From assembly GCF_001575205.1 (NCBI RefSeq), contig NZ_LSRE01000002.1:124001-188000 (forward strand): a stretch of 64,000 nt of DNA. Direction: 5' to 3'. The notes under the pieces are model-generated. The model had not been told where the DNA came from. It did not search any database and saw only the letters and a program-made list of their open reading frames with translations. Shown here one piece after another: positions 26,594 to 35,987 of the stretch. The position numbers and the translations under genes were made by a program. Within the stretch, counting starts at the first letter, position 1, and every line of letters begins with the position of its first letter. The stretch comes from Tsukamurella pseudospumae. Lineage in GTDB: Bacteria > Actinomycetota > Actinomycetes > Mycobacteriales > Mycobacteriaceae.

Positions 26594-28396
26594 ATGAACG
26601 CTGCCAACCCTGAAACTGCCACTGCCGCGGGCACGCCCGCGGGGGTCTCGACCACCGCGCCGCTGCTCTCGCCGGAGTACCGGGCACAGGCCTGGGACCG
26701 GCTCGGGTCCGAGGAGTTCGACGTCGTGGTGATCGGCGGCGGCATCGTCGGTGTCGGGTCGGCGCTGGACGCGGCCACCCGCGGGCTCAAGGTGGCGCTC
26801 GTCGAGGCCCGCGACTTCGCGTCGGGCACCAGTTCGCGCAGCTCGAAGATGTTCCACGGTGGCCTGCGCTACCTCGAGCAGCTGGAGTTCGGGCTGGTCC
26901 GCGAGGCCCTGCACGAGCGTGAGCTGTCTCTCTCGACGCTCGCGCCGCACCTGGTCAAGCCGCTGCCCTTCCTCGCGCCGCTCACCAAGCGCGTGATCGA
27001 GCGGCCCTACATGGCCGCCGGCATGTTCCTCTACGACACCATGGGCGGCGCCAAGTCCGTGCCCGCGCAGAAGCACCTCACGCGCGCCGGCGCGCTCCGG
27101 CTCGCCCCCGGGCTCAAGCGCGACGCGCTGATCGGCGGCATCCGCTACTTCGACACCGTCGTCGACGACGCCCGGCACACCATGACCGTCGCCCGGACGG
27201 CAGCGCACTACGGAGCCGTGGTGCGCACGTCGACGCAGGTCGTGGACTTCCTCCGGGAGGCCGACCGGGTCTCCGGCGTGGTGGTCCGCGACAGCGAGAC
27301 GGGGGCCGTCACCGAGATCCGTTCCACCGTGGTCATCAACGCCACCGGCGTCTGGACCGATGAACTGCAGGCCCTCTCGCATCAGAAGGGGCGTTTCCGC
27401 GTCCGGGCCAGCAAGGGTGTGCACATCCTCGTGCCGCGCGACCGCATCGTCAGCGACGTCGCACTGATCCTGCGCACCGAGAAGAGCGTCCTGTTCGTCA
27501 TCCCGTGGGGAATCCACTGGATCATCGGCACCACCGATACCGACTGGAACCTCGACCTCGCGCACCCCGCCGCCACCGCGACGGACATCGACTACATCCT
27601 CGACCACGTCAACAAGGTGCTCATCACCGAGCTGACCCGCGACGACATCACCGGTGTCTACGCGGGCCTGCGCCCGCTGCTGGCGGGGGAGTCGGACGAG
27701 ACCAGCAAGCTCTCCCGCGAGCACGCCGTCGCCGCGATCGCGCCCGGCCTCGTGACCATCGCGGGCGGCAAGTACACGACCTACCGGGTCATGGCCTCGG
27801 ACGCCGTCGACGCCGCGGAGGCCTACCTGCCGCACAAGGTGCCCGCGTCCTGCACCGAGAAGGTGCCGCTCGTCGGGGCGGACGGCTACTACGCCCTCAC
27901 CAACCAGACCACGTCGATCGCGCGCGAGCACGACGTGCACCCGCACCGCGTCACACACCTGCTGGACCGGTACGGCTCGCTCATCGGCGACGTCCTGGCG
28001 CTGGCCGACGCCGACCACGGCCTGCTCGAGCCGCTGGCCGGCGCCCCGCAGTACCTGCGCGTCGAGGCCGTGTACGCGGCCAAGGCGGAGGGCGCGCTGC
28101 ACCTCGAGGACGTCCTGGCCCGCCGCACCCGCATCTCCATCGAGTACCCCGACCGCGGGCTCGAGGCGGCCGCCGAGGTCGCGGAGCTCGTCGCACCGGT
28201 GCTGGGCTGGTCCGCGGCCGATGTCGCCCGCGAGCTCGAGAACTACGGCGCGCGTGTGGCCGCGGAGATCGAGTCGCAGAACATGCCCGACGACGAGACC
28301 GCCGACGCCCTGCGCGCCGCGGCGCCCGAGGCGCGCGCCGAGATCCTCGAGCCCGTCCCCGTCCCCGGCAGCACCACCAAGGTCGTGGGGCGCTGA
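26594..28396 (+). CDS. glpD: Aerobic glycerol-3-phosphate dehydrogenase (GlpD2 type)
   Basis: A 600-residue FAD-dependent, membrane-associated dehydrogenase that oxidises glycerol 3-phosphate to dihydroxyacetone phosphate and passes electrons to quinone. FAD motif DVVVIGGGIVGVGSALDA begins at about residue 43. Family signatures are ASGTSSRSSKMFHGGLRYLE, IPWGIHWIIGTTDTDW and the C-terminal GGKYTTYRVMA. The long N-terminal extension before the FAD motif and the C-terminus ending AEILEPVPVPG resemble M. tuberculosis GlpD2 (Rv3302c). Divergent from glpK. Confidence 0.95.
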   Translation: MNAANPETATAAGTPAGVSTTAPLLSPEYRAQAWDRLGSEEFDVVVIGGGIVGVGSALDAATRGLKVALVEARDFASGTSSRSSKMFHGGLRYLEQLEFGLVREALHERELSLSTLAPHLVKPLPFLAPLTKRVIERPYMAAGMFLYDTMGGAKSVPAQKHLTRAGALRLAPGLKRDALIGGIRYFDTVVDDARHTMTVARTAAHYGAVVRTSTQVVDFLREADRVSGVVVRDSETGAVTEIRSTVVINATGVWTDELQALSHQKGRFRVRASKGVHILVPRDRIVSDVALILRTEKSVLFVIPWGIHWIIGTTDTDWNLDLAHPAATATDIDYILDHVNKVLITELTRDDITGVYAGLRPLLAGESDETSKLSREHAVAAIAPGLVTIAGGKYTTYRVMASDAVDAAEAYLPHKVPASCTEKVPLVGADGYYALTNQTTSIAREHDVHPHRVTHLLDRYGSLIGDVLALADADHGLLEPLAGAPQYLRVEAVYAAKAEGALHLEDVLARRTRISIEYPDRGLEAAAEVAELVAPVLGWSAADVARELENYGARVAAEIESQNMPDDETADALRAAAPEARAEILEPVPVPGSTTKVVGR

Positions 28397-28509
28397 CGGT
28401 GCCCGGCGGGCCCCGGCGCGCACGGTAGGCCGAACGGCCGATCCCGCCCGCGCAGGTGCGTCCTTTCGGTCGATCCGCGAGGCGGGCACCGTCGGGAATC
28501 GTGAACGGC

Positions 28510-29526
28510 ATGATCCGTTACCGATTCCTCGACGCCCTCCGCGGCTTCGCGCTCCTCGGGATCCTGCTGGTGAACGTGCTGGACATGACGACGCCGCAGG
28601 GCACGACCGGAGGGCCGGCCGGGCGTGAGGTCCTCGACCTCGCCGTCCAGAGCCGGTTCGTGCCGATCTTCACGCTGCTGTTCGGTGTCTCGCTGTACCT
28701 CATCGCCGGCGGGGCGCGACGCCGCGGCACGGCCGGGTGGTCCGCGCTGGCGCTGCGCATGATCGCGCTCGGGGCGATCGGCGCGGTGCACATGATCGTC
28801 TACCCCGGCGAGATCCTCCGCCTCTACGCGATCGCCGGACTCCTGGTGATCCCGCTCGTGGTGTGGGCGCCGGCGCGGATCAACCTGGCCCTCGGCGTGG
28901 TGCTCACCTGCCTGGCGTTCGGACCGAGCTCCGGCGGCGTCGAATCGCTGCCCGGCCTGATGCTCGTCGGCGCGGGCGCCGCGGGGCTGGGCGTGCCCGC
29001 CCTGCTCGAGGGATCCCGACGGTTCGCGGTGGGGCTGCTCGTGGTCGCCGCGGTGTTCGCGATCCCGCTCACCGCGGCGTACCTCGGGGCGGGCGGCGGC
29101 GATCCGCGGTTCAGTGCCGAGGGCTCGCGGGCGGGGCTCGCGACGGCGGTCGCGTACATCGCGGCGCTCGCGCTGCTGTGGCACTGGGGCCCGGCCCGGC
29201 GCGCGCTCGGGGCGGTCTTCGAGCCGCTGGGCCGGATGTCGCTGACCAACTACGTCGGGGCGTCGCTCGTCACCGTCGTCGCGGTGCCGGTGCTGGGCCT
29301 GTCCGCGGAGGCCACGATCCGGCCGACGACCGCGTTCGCGGTCGTGCTGATCCTGGTCCAGTCCGCGGTCTCCCGGCTGTGGCTCGGGCGCTTCCGGTAC
29401 GGCCCGCTCGAGTGGCTGGTGCGGGCCGCCACCTGGCGCACGCGGCCCCCGTTCCGGCGCGACCCCGGGGCGTCGGACATGGCTGCGGTACGGCGGACCG
29501 TCGAACCCGCTCGGATAGGTTCGTGA
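28510..29526 (+). CDS. DUF418/YeiB-like polytopic membrane protein
   Basis: About 338 residues with roughly nine hydrophobic segments. It opens with RYRFLDALRGFALLGILLVN, the typical first helix of DUF418/YeiB and acyltransferase-3-like proteins. The C-terminal half has PLGRMSLTNYVGAS, the DUF418 hallmark. These proteins are thought to move or modify small molecules at the membrane, but no activity is established. ATG 28510 is preferred; GTG 28501 is possible. The histidine kinase ATG follows its stop by 1 bp, so the three genes likely form an operon and this protein may be its output or sensor partner. Confidence 0.8.
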   Translation: MIRYRFLDALRGFALLGILLVNVLDMTTPQGTTGGPAGREVLDLAVQSRFVPIFTLLFGVSLYLIAGGARRRGTAGWSALALRMIALGAIGAVHMIVYPGEILRLYAIAGLLVIPLVVWAPARINLALGVVLTCLAFGPSSGGVESLPGLMLVGAGAAGLGVPALLEGSRRFAVGLLVVAAVFAIPLTAAYLGAGGGDPRFSAEGSRAGLATAVAYIAALALLWHWGPARRALGAVFEPLGRMSLTNYVGASLVTVVAVPVLGLSAEATIRPTTAFAVVLILVQSAVSRLWLGRFRYGPLEWLVRAATWRTRPPFRRDPGASDMAAVRRTVEPARIGS

Positions 29527-29527
29527 C

Positions 29528-30664
29528 ATGAACCGTTCCGGCACGATCGGTTTCGCGGCGCTGGCCCTGATCCCCTGGGCGATCGGGGGCCTCCTGACGG
29601 CCGAGTCGGCGCGGGGCCTCACGGGCCACCGGGTGGCGTGGAGCCTGGCGGCTGAGGCTCTGACCTCGGTCGGCGCGGTCATCGTGCTGGCCGCCGTGGT
29701 CCGTCGATGGCCGATCGGTGTGGCGTGGACCGGCATCGGGCTGGCCCTGGTGACCGCGGTGACCGCCGCCACCGCCCCCGAGTACCCGATCTGGCCCGCC
29801 GGGGCGAGTTGGCTGTTCGTCCTCGTGGCCGGCGTCGCGGCCGCGCGGGCGGAGTCCGTGGTCGACGGTGCGGTGGTCGCCGCCGCGGCCGTGCTCGCCG
29901 TGCTGTCCATCGCGCCGTCCGCCCGGCAGGACCCGACGTTGTGGGGGGTTGCGCTGCTCGCGGCGGGCACGACGGCGGTCTCGATCAGCTTCGGGCATCG
30001 GCATCGCGCCGCGGAGCGACGGCTGGTGACGGCGAGAGCGGAGGCATCGGTGACCGAACGCAGGGCCATGGCCCGCGAACTGCACGACGTGATCGCCCAC
30101 GAGGTGACCGGGATCGTCGTGCTGGCCCAAGCGGGGATCGCCGCCGGCGACGACCGCAGCGGCGTCCTCGCCCGCATCGAACGCAGCGGGGCGCGCGCCC
30201 TGACCGACATCCGGGCCATGGTCGACACCCTGCGCGACCCGGACGTGGTCGCGCCGCCCCGGGCACCGTCGGCCTCCGGTGCGGCGGGCCTGCGCGCGAC
30301 ACTGGAACCGCTCGCTTCCGCGACCGTCCTCGTCCACGTGGCACCGGAGGCGGACGGCGAGGACCTCCCGGACCTGGTGCGGCTCGTCGCGCACCGCGTC
30401 GTGTCCGAGGGCGTCACCAACGCGCGTCGGCACGCGGCGGGCTCCGTCGTCCGGGTCACCGTCGAGCGCGCCGACGGTGACCTGCTGGTGGACGTCGTGG
30501 ACGACGGCCCCGTCGCGGGCGCGCCGCCCGGCCCCGGGCCCGGGGGAGGAACCGGGCTGATCGGCCTGACGGAACGGGCGGCGACGGTCGGCGGCACAGT
30601 GACCGCCGGGCCGGAGGAGAACGGATGGCGGCTCGCTGCGCGGCTGCCGGTGAGGCAGGACTGA
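29528..30664 (+). CDS. Sensor histidine kinase, NarL/DesK type (HisKA_3)
   Basis: A 378-residue membrane kinase. Four to five hydrophobic segments occupy residues 5-155, followed by a coiled stretch and the HisKA_3 motif AMARELHDVIAHEVTGIVV with His186 as phospho-acceptor. An HATPase domain follows: N-box VSEGVTNARRHA, D-box VDVVDDGP, and GTGLIGLTERAATVGG. The response regulator starts at the next base. No extracytoplasmic sensor domain is visible, so the signal is probably sensed within the membrane. Confidence 0.92.
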   Translation: MNRSGTIGFAALALIPWAIGGLLTAESARGLTGHRVAWSLAAEALTSVGAVIVLAAVVRRWPIGVAWTGIGLALVTAVTAATAPEYPIWPAGASWLFVLVAGVAAARAESVVDGAVVAAAAVLAVLSIAPSARQDPTLWGVALLAAGTTAVSISFGHRHRAAERRLVTARAEASVTERRAMARELHDVIAHEVTGIVVLAQAGIAAGDDRSGVLARIERSGARALTDIRAMVDTLRDPDVVAPPRAPSASGAAGLRATLEPLASATVLVHVAPEADGEDLPDLVRLVAHRVVSEGVTNARRHAAGSVVRVTVERADGDLLVDVVDDGPVAGAPPGPGPGGGTGLIGLTERAATVGGTVTAGPEENGWRLAARLPVRQD

Positions 30665-31309
30665 ATGACGATCCGGGTGGTGCTGGCCGACGACCAGGAG
30701 ATGGTGCGGATCGGGTTCGCGATGATCCTCGGTGCAGCGTCCGACGTCGAGGTGGTGGGCCAGGCGGCCGACGGCGCCGAGGCCGTGGCGGTGATCGCCG
30801 AGACCCGGCCCGATGTCGCGCTCCTGGACATCCGGATGCCGCGCGTCGACGGGATCGAGGTGTGCCGGCGGGTGACCCCGGTGGGGACCCGGGCGGTGAT
30901 GGTCACGACCTTCGGCGAACCCGACTACGTGGACGCGGCGCTGGCCGCCGGTGCGTCGGGGTTCCTGCTCAAGGACGCGGGCCCCGACCTGCTGCTCGCC
31001 GCGGTGCGGGCGGCCGCGACGGGGGACGCGCTGATCAGCCCCGAGCTGACCGTCGACCTGCTGCGCCGCAGCCGGGGCACAGGGCGGGCCGCGCCGGACT
31101 CGGTGGCCGCGCTCGCGGGTCTGACCGCGCGGGAGCGGGAGGTGGCGCGGTGCGTCGCGCGCGGCCGGACCAATGCGGAGATCGCCGACGAACTGGTGAT
31201 CAGCCTGGGCACGGTCAAGACGCACCTCGGCGCGGTCGCGCGACGACTGGGAGCGCGCAACCGCGTCGAGATCGCTGCGGCCGTGTGGGCCGCGGGCGAG
31301 ATGGAGTGA
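30665..31309 (+). CDS. Response regulator, NarL/LuxR family
   Basis: A 214-residue regulator. The receiver domain has acidic pocket residues in VLADDQEMV, phospho-acceptor Asp55 (ALLDIRMPRVDG), conserved Thr in VMVTTFGE and Lys in LLKDAGP. The LuxR-type HTH has LTAREREVARCVARGRTNAEIADEL and VKTHLGAVARRL. It abuts the kinase gene and surely pairs with it. Targets are unknown; the DUF418-like gene upstream is a natural guess. Confidence 0.93.
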   Translation: MTIRVVLADDQEMVRIGFAMILGAASDVEVVGQAADGAEAVAVIAETRPDVALLDIRMPRVDGIEVCRRVTPVGTRAVMVTTFGEPDYVDAALAAGASGFLLKDAGPDLLLAAVRAAATGDALISPELTVDLLRRSRGTGRAAPDSVAALAGLTAREREVARCVARGRTNAEIADELVISLGTVKTHLGAVARRLGARNRVEIAAAVWAAGEME

Positions 31310-31879
31310 CTACCGGGCCGCGGGTGCGGTGGCCGCGGAGCTGATCGCCGCGGTGGCGGACGGTGCGGTGGTGCCGGACGGTGCGGCGGTGGCGGACGGT
31401 GCCGCTGACGCGGAGGGCGAGCCGGCGGGGGTGAGGACGAAGGTCCACGAGCGGTTGTTGTCCGGATCGGTCAGCACGAGTTCGGTGCCGTTGCGCGACC
31501 AGATCCGCTGGCCCTTGAGGGCCTCGCTGATCGCGGTCTGGGTGCCCTTCGGGTCGGGGCAGTACATCATCGTGGAGGCGACGCCGTTGCCGAAGTCGAC
31601 GCGGTCCGCACTGGCCAGCGAGGCCGCGCTGCCGTTGAGCGAGTTGCACGAGTCGTTGCCGGAGATGTTGGAGCCCTGGACCCGGAACCAGGCCTGGGGG
31701 TCGGACTTCAGGCGCCACTGCGAGCCCACGATCGAGGGCTTCGACGGCGCCGCGGCGGTCGGCTTCGCGGAGCCGGACGAGTTGGCGGGGTCGGCGCCCG
31801 CGGATGCGGCGCACCCGGCCGTGAGGACGGCGGCACCCGCGAGCAGAGGAAGGACGAGGGAGGCGGACTTACGCATCAT
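31310..31879 (-). CDS. META-domain lipoprotein (HslJ-like) with low-complexity tail
   Basis: A 189-residue lipoprotein with signal peptide and lipobox TAGC (Cys23). A short Ser/Pro-rich linker is followed by a META/HslJ-like domain (VGSQWRL, SGNDSCNSLNG, FGNGVASTMMYC, with a likely Cys-Cys pair). It ends in an Ala/Pro/Ser/Thr tail of about 35 residues built from near-repeats of APSATAA. The tail is encoded by an internal tandem-like repeat, a place where length may vary between strains. Stop codons of this gene and of the response regulator are back to back. META proteins are envelope-associated; the role is unknown. Confidence 0.8.
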   Translation of the reverse strand: MMRKSASLVLPLLAGAAVLTAGCAASAGADPANSSGSAKPTAAAPSKPSIVGSQWRLKSDPQAWFRVQGSNISGNDSCNSLNGSAASLASADRVDFGNGVASTMMYCPDPKGTQTAISEALKGQRIWSRNGTELVLTDPDNNRSWTFVLTPAGSPSASAAPSATAAPSGTTAPSATAAISSAATAPAAR

Positions 31880-31930
31880 GTGTGCGATTATGCCGCCTCC
31901 CTCGTCACAGGGGAAACTCCAGCAACAACC

Positions 31931-33547
31931 TTAGTGTGCCTTACCGATGTCGACCGGTGTCTTTCCTGCGGCGTCGTCGGAGGTCGCAGGAGCGCCTGAC
32001 TCGGTCGTCGCGGCCTGCTGGTCGCCGTTCGCCGTGGCGTTGGGCTCCATGTCGATCGTGGTGCGCAGCGGCTTGTTCGGCAGGAACGCGACGGCGATCA
32101 GGGTGACGATCGCGCAGAACATCGAGACCAGGAAGATCCGGCCCGTGGCATCGCCGAACGCGGCGTTGGTGATCGCCCGGAACGCCGGGCTGTGCGGATC
32201 GGGGAGCACGCGCTGCTCGATCGCGCCCTGCTTGACCAGGTCGGTGACACGGGAGGTCAGCACGGCGCCGAGCGCCGAGACGCCGATCGCGCCGCCGAAG
32301 GTGCGGAAGAACGCGACGGAGCTCGAGGCCGCCCCGATGTCCTGCACCCGCACCGTGTTCTGTACCGCCAGCACCAGGTTCTGCATCAGGGCGCCGATAC
32401 CGAAGCCCATGATCGCGATGTAGAGCTGCACCTGCCAGATCGGGGTCAGGTGGTCGATCGTGCTCAGCAACGCGAAGCCGATGACCAGGATGACCGCGCC
32501 GCCCACGACGAAGCGCTTCCACTTGCCGAACCGCGTGATCAACTGGCCCGAGGCGATGGAGGACAGGAGCATGCCGACCACCATCGGGATGGTGAGGACG
32601 CCGGCCATCGTCGGGCTGTAGCCGCGCGAGTTCTGGAAGTACAGGCCCAGGAACGACATCGCTCCGAACATGCCCACGCCGACCGCGATCGAGGCGATGA
32701 TCGCCAGGCCCGTGGTGCGCTGGGTGATGATCTGCAGCGGGATGATCGGGTCCTTGGCGCGCAGCTCGACGAGCACGGTTGCGACCAGCAGCAGGATGCC
32801 TGCGGCCAGGTAGACGGCGGACGAGGTCGAGACCCAGCCGTAGTTCTTACCGGCGAAGGACACCCAGATCAGCAGGATGGACACGCCCGAGGTGAGCAGC
32901 AGGGCGCCCAGCCAGTCGATCGAGACCGTGTCCTTGCGGGCGGTCTGCAGGTGCAGGGTGCGCTGGATCAGGATGAGCGCGGCCACCGCCAGCGGCACGC
33001 TGACGTAGAAGCACCAGCGCCAGCCGATGTGATCGGTGATGACGCCGCCCAGGATCGGGCCGCCGGCCATCGACACGCCCATCACGGCGCCCATGTAGCC
33101 CGAGTACCGGCCGCGCTCGCGCGGCGGGACGATGCTGCCGATGATGGCGACGACGAGCGCCGTGAGGCCGCCCATGCCGATGCCCTGGATCACGCGGGCG
33201 ACCATCAGGACCTCGACGTTCGGGGTCGCGCCGGCGAGGATCGAGCCGGCCACGAAGATGACGATCGCGGACTGGACCAGGACCTTCTTGTTGAACAGGT
33301 CGGCCAGCTTGCCCCAGATGGGGGTGGACGCGGCGTTGGCGAGCAGTGCCGTGGTGATCACCCAGGAGAAGGCGGTGGTGGACGCCCCGAGGTCGTCGAT
33401 GATCTTGGGGAGTGCGGTCGACACGACCGTGGTGCTCAGGAGGGCCGTGAACAGTGCGGCGAGCAGGCCCGCCATGACCTCGAGGATCTCCCGGTGGGTC
33501 ATGGGGGCATCGGACTGGGGTGGCGTTTCCGCCATGGTCTCGGACAT
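31931..33547 (-). CDS. MFS multidrug efflux transporter, DHA2 family (14 TM, EmrB/QacA-like)
   Basis: A 538-residue transporter with about 14 hydrophobic segments. Motif A-like GKLADLFNKKVLVQ follows TM2, and the motif C-like region GAVMGVSMAGGPILGGVITD, typical of antiporters, lies in TM5. The C-terminal tail of about 45 residues is hydrophilic and Ala/Thr-rich. It probably exports lipophilic compounds using the proton gradient. No regulator is adjacent. It is divergent from a small SRPBCC protein. The promoter region has two direct CTAAG repeats just before the RBS. Confidence 0.9.
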   Translation of the reverse strand: MSETMAETPPQSDAPMTHREILEVMAGLLAALFTALLSTTVVSTALPKIIDDLGASTTAFSWVITTALLANAASTPIWGKLADLFNKKVLVQSAIVIFVAGSILAGATPNVEVLMVARVIQGIGMGGLTALVVAIIGSIVPPRERGRYSGYMGAVMGVSMAGGPILGGVITDHIGWRWCFYVSVPLAVAALILIQRTLHLQTARKDTVSIDWLGALLLTSGVSILLIWVSFAGKNYGWVSTSSAVYLAAGILLLVATVLVELRAKDPIIPLQIITQRTTGLAIIASIAVGVGMFGAMSFLGLYFQNSRGYSPTMAGVLTIPMVVGMLLSSIASGQLITRFGKWKRFVVGGAVILVIGFALLSTIDHLTPIWQVQLYIAIMGFGIGALMQNLVLAVQNTVRVQDIGAASSSVAFFRTFGGAIGVSALGAVLTSRVTDLVKQGAIEQRVLPDPHSPAFRAITNAAFGDATGRIFLVSMFCAIVTLIAVAFLPNKPLRTTIDMEPNATANGDQQAATTESGAPATSDDAAGKTPVDIGKAH

Positions 33548-33675
33548 CGGATCTTCCTTCTAAGCTCTAAGCAACAACGTGCAGGGTGCAACTGTAACTT
33601 CGGCGAAGATATTCCGCCACGTCTTTAGTGTGTGATCCGGCTCGCACTCGGTGGAACATGTTCTAGATTCGGGGC

Positions 33676-34119
33676 ATGGCCTTCGTCATCGACCACACCC
33701 GCGAGATCGCGGCACCGCCGGCGCTCGTCTGGCAGGCGCTCACCGACTTCGACGCGTACCCGCAGTGGAACCCCTTCGCCGTCGCGGCCACCTGCGACCT
33801 GCGGCCCGGCGGCGCCATCACGATGCGCGTGGCGCTGCGCCCGCCGAAGCTGATGACCCAGAGGGAGTTCATCGTCGCGGTCGACGAGGGCCGCGGCTTC
33901 TCGTACGCGATGAAGCCCGCACCGGGCGGGCTGCTGCGCAGTATTCGCGAGCAGAGCATCGTCGACCTGGGGGACGGGAGGTCGCGCTATGTCTCGCACT
34001 TCCAGCTCGACGGTCCGCTCTCGCCCGTCGTGGGAGCCGTCCTCGCTGGGAATCTCCGACGGGGCTTCACGGGCAATGTCGACGGGCTGGTGCGACGCGC
34101 GGAGGAACTCGCGCGCTGA
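33676..34119 (+). CDS. SRPBCC-family (START-like) small-molecule-binding protein
   Basis: A 147-residue protein with the SRPBCC helix-grip fold: VIDHTREIAAPPALVWQALTDFDAYPQWNPF at the N-terminus and the long C-terminal helix GFTGNVDGLVRRAEELA. The fold binds hydrophobic ligands; some members are cyclases or hydrolases, but no catalytic set is evident. Divergent from the efflux pump, so a shared hydrophobic substrate is conceivable but unproven. Confidence 0.85.
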   Translation: MAFVIDHTREIAAPPALVWQALTDFDAYPQWNPFAVAATCDLRPGGAITMRVALRPPKLMTQREFIVAVDEGRGFSYAMKPAPGGLLRSIREQSIVDLGDGRSRYVSHFQLDGPLSPVVGAVLAGNLRRGFTGNVDGLVRRAEELAR

Positions 34120-34132
34120 CGGCTCGGGCCGG

Positions 34133-34342
34133 CTACTCGTCCATCCGGAACCCGATCTTCACCGTTACCTGGGTGTGAGCCACGGCGCCGTTCTCGATGT
34201 GGCCGCGGGTGGAGACCACCTCGAACCACTCCAGGTTCCGCATCGTCTGCGCGGCGCGACTCACCGCGTTGGCGACTGCTGCGTCGTACCCCTCGGTGGA
34301 GGTGCCGACGACTTCGATCACTCGGTACACGTTGTTCGTCAT
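34133..34342 (-). CDS. Dodecin (flavin-storage protein)
   Basis: A 69-residue dodecin. VYRVIEVVGTSTEGYDAAV opens the strand-helix pattern, and RNLEWFEVVSTRGHIENG carries the Trp that stacks on flavin, followed by HTQVTVKIGFRMDE. Dodecins form hollow 12-mers that bind riboflavin, FMN or CoA and buffer free flavin. The length is exactly typical. It is convergent with the SRPBCC gene. Confidence 0.93.
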   Translation of the reverse strand: MTNNVYRVIEVVGTSTEGYDAAVANAVSRAAQTMRNLEWFEVVSTRGHIENGAVAHTQVTVKIGFRMDE

Positions 34343-34395
34343 ACCCGCCCATGCTCCGCTTTTCCGGCGGGCGGGGTGGCGGAACGGTGCGGTTG

Positions 34396-34782
34396 CTACC
34401 TCGCGCGGGCGCGACGGGTGAAGCGCGCGGAGGCGCGGGCGACCACCTGATCGTCGGCGTCGGTGACGCGGATGACGAACAGGTCCTCCTTCGGCAGGCG
34501 CTCGCCGATGGTCGCCTCGGCCCGCAGCGCATCGCCGAGCCGGGTGGGGCGGAGGTAGTCGATGTGGATCGCGCTGGCGACGCCGGTGTGTTCGTCGTCG
34601 TTCGCGGCCGCCGCGACGGCCGTCCCGACCAGCGCGAAGACGAACGCGCCGTGCGTCGTGTCGTGCGGGTTGAGGTGGTCCTCGGTGACGGTCGTCGTCG
34701 ACACCGCCCGGCCGCCGCCGTGCCCCGCCACCTCGATGCCGAGGAACTGTGCGTACCGGTCCACGGGCTGCTGCGTGCTCAT
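34396..34782 (-). CDS. PaaI-type hotdog-fold thioesterase
   Basis: A 128-residue hotdog-fold protein. EDHLNPHDTTHGAFVFALVGTAV is the PaaI-like catalytic segment (HGG-type loop, here HGA, with the preceding Asn-Pro-His). ASAIHIDYLRPTRLGD is the second hallmark. It probably hydrolyses aryl- or acyl-CoA thioesters, homotetrameric and cytoplasmic. The ATG at 34782 gives a compact full-length protein; the same frame runs further upstream but has no family features there. Confidence 0.85.
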   Translation of the reverse strand: MSTQQPVDRYAQFLGIEVAGHGGGRAVSTTTVTEDHLNPHDTTHGAFVFALVGTAVAAAANDDEHTGVASAIHIDYLRPTRLGDALRAEATIGERLPKEDLFVIRVTDADDQVVARASARFTRRARAR

Positions 34783-34824
34783 CGGTCCATCATCGCCGAC
34801 GGCGCCGCGGGCCACGCACCGTCC

Positions 34825-34936
34825 TCCCCCACCCGATTCGTTCGGTCCCCGCCGGAACGGCAGGCGGATCGGTGGGGGCCGACCGGATCGGGGGGAGCGA
34901 TGGCGTTGCGGGTGGCGGGCGATGGATCGGGTGGGA
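34825..34936. repeat. Flanking repeat copy A (about 112 bp, imperfect inverted ends)
   Basis: Copy A of a repeat also present at about 35988-36098. Shared blocks include GGAACG, CAGG, CGGTGGGG, CGGATCGGGGGGAG and GGCGTTG in the same order and spacing. The left end CCCACCCGATTCGTTC and the right end GATGGATCGGGTGGGA are nearly inverted copies of each other, so each unit is palindromic overall. It lies directly 3' of the AbiEi-like gene. Confidence 0.7.
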
Positions 34937-34943
34937 GCGGTGA

Positions 34944-35879
34944 TCACGGGAGTGGCGGCACGACCAGACCATGACGGGCCATCGCCGGCAGGAGCAGCGC
35001 GTGCAAGGCTCCGGTCCGCGTGAGGTGTCGCCACGTCCAGCGGACGACCTCGATCCCGGAGTCGGTGAACTCCGCCGCGCGCTCCTTCTCCTCCGCCAGC
35101 GCCGCGGCCCGCTCGTCCGAGGTCTCCCCGTACTTGCTCTCGCCGTCGAACTCGCCGACCAGGGTCCCCCAGTCGAAGTCGGCGACGTACAGCCGACCGC
35201 CGATGAAATGTTCGGTTTGGAGCTTGGGACGGGGCAGCTTCCAGTTCAGCATGTCGATCCGCGACCAGGATTCGCCGGGCGACTCGCTGTGCTCGACCGA
35301 CAGATCGAGTGCGCGCTGCGCGACCGCCGCACCCCGTCGGCCGCGGAGGCGATCGACGCAGGCCTGCAGTTCCGCGAGGGGCACGGACGATGGATCGTCC
35401 GGCTTCGGGTAGCGGCGGATGAGGCGGACGGCGTCGAACGCGCCAACACCGCGGATGAGGTCGTCGCACATCGCGACATCGACGGCCGTGCGAGCACGTG
35501 AGGTGACGAGGATTCCGTCCACCGTCGTGATCTCTTCGGGGAGGAGGGGACGCGGGTGCAGGTGCACCTTTCCGGCCTTGCCGCCTCGGACACCGCCACC
35601 GTGGTCACGGCCGGTGGTGAAGTGGACATGAGTGCGGGGCGGATTGATGAACGGGATGTCGTGGAGTGCCGCGGCGCTCTCGTGGCTGACGACGTGGATC
35701 CGGTTCACGCTGGCCGCTCGCACGCGCAGCAGGTATCTGACCCAGGGCTTGCTGTCGTCGGGCTCGGTATACACGCCACTCGCCAGCCATTCGAGTTCGC
35801 CGGCGGCCACTGCGCGACTGATGTCGCCGCTGCTCCATCCCGTCGATTCCAGATGCCCTCGCGTCAAGATCGTCCCCAT
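34944..35879 (-). CDS. AbiEi-like/DUF559-type protein
   Basis: A 311-residue protein. The N-terminal GTILTRGHLESTGWSSGDI, followed by a short winged-helix-like part, resembles the AbiEi antitoxin N-terminal domain common in actinobacteria. The C-terminal part has an endonuclease-like core of the DUF559/Vsr-like type: LYVADFDWGTLVGEFDGESKYG, then EVVRWTWRHL. I chose the ATG at 35879 to match family N-termini; an in-frame start at 35978 would add 33 unrelated residues. No AbiEii toxin gene is adjacent, so it is not a complete type IV system. It is bracketed by two copies of a palindromic repeat, suggesting a mobile or cassette-like origin. Confidence 0.75.
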   Translation of the reverse strand: MGTILTRGHLESTGWSSGDISRAVAAGELEWLASGVYTEPDDSKPWVRYLLRVRAASVNRIHVVSHESAAALHDIPFINPPRTHVHFTTGRDHGGGVRGGKAGKVHLHPRPLLPEEITTVDGILVTSRARTAVDVAMCDDLIRGVGAFDAVRLIRRYPKPDDPSSVPLAELQACVDRLRGRRGAAVAQRALDLSVEHSESPGESWSRIDMLNWKLPRPKLQTEHFIGGRLYVADFDWGTLVGEFDGESKYGETSDERAAALAEEKERAAEFTDSGIEVVRWTWRHLTRTGALHALLLPAMARHGLVVPPLP

Positions 35880-35987
35880 ATCCGCAGCGAACCAGATCAC
35901 GCCGACGCGAAGGCCCCCGAAAAGCCGGCTATCCACAGGCTGCCCGAACCGGGCGACCTCGTTCGAGCGTTCCTCCACAGCCGTCCG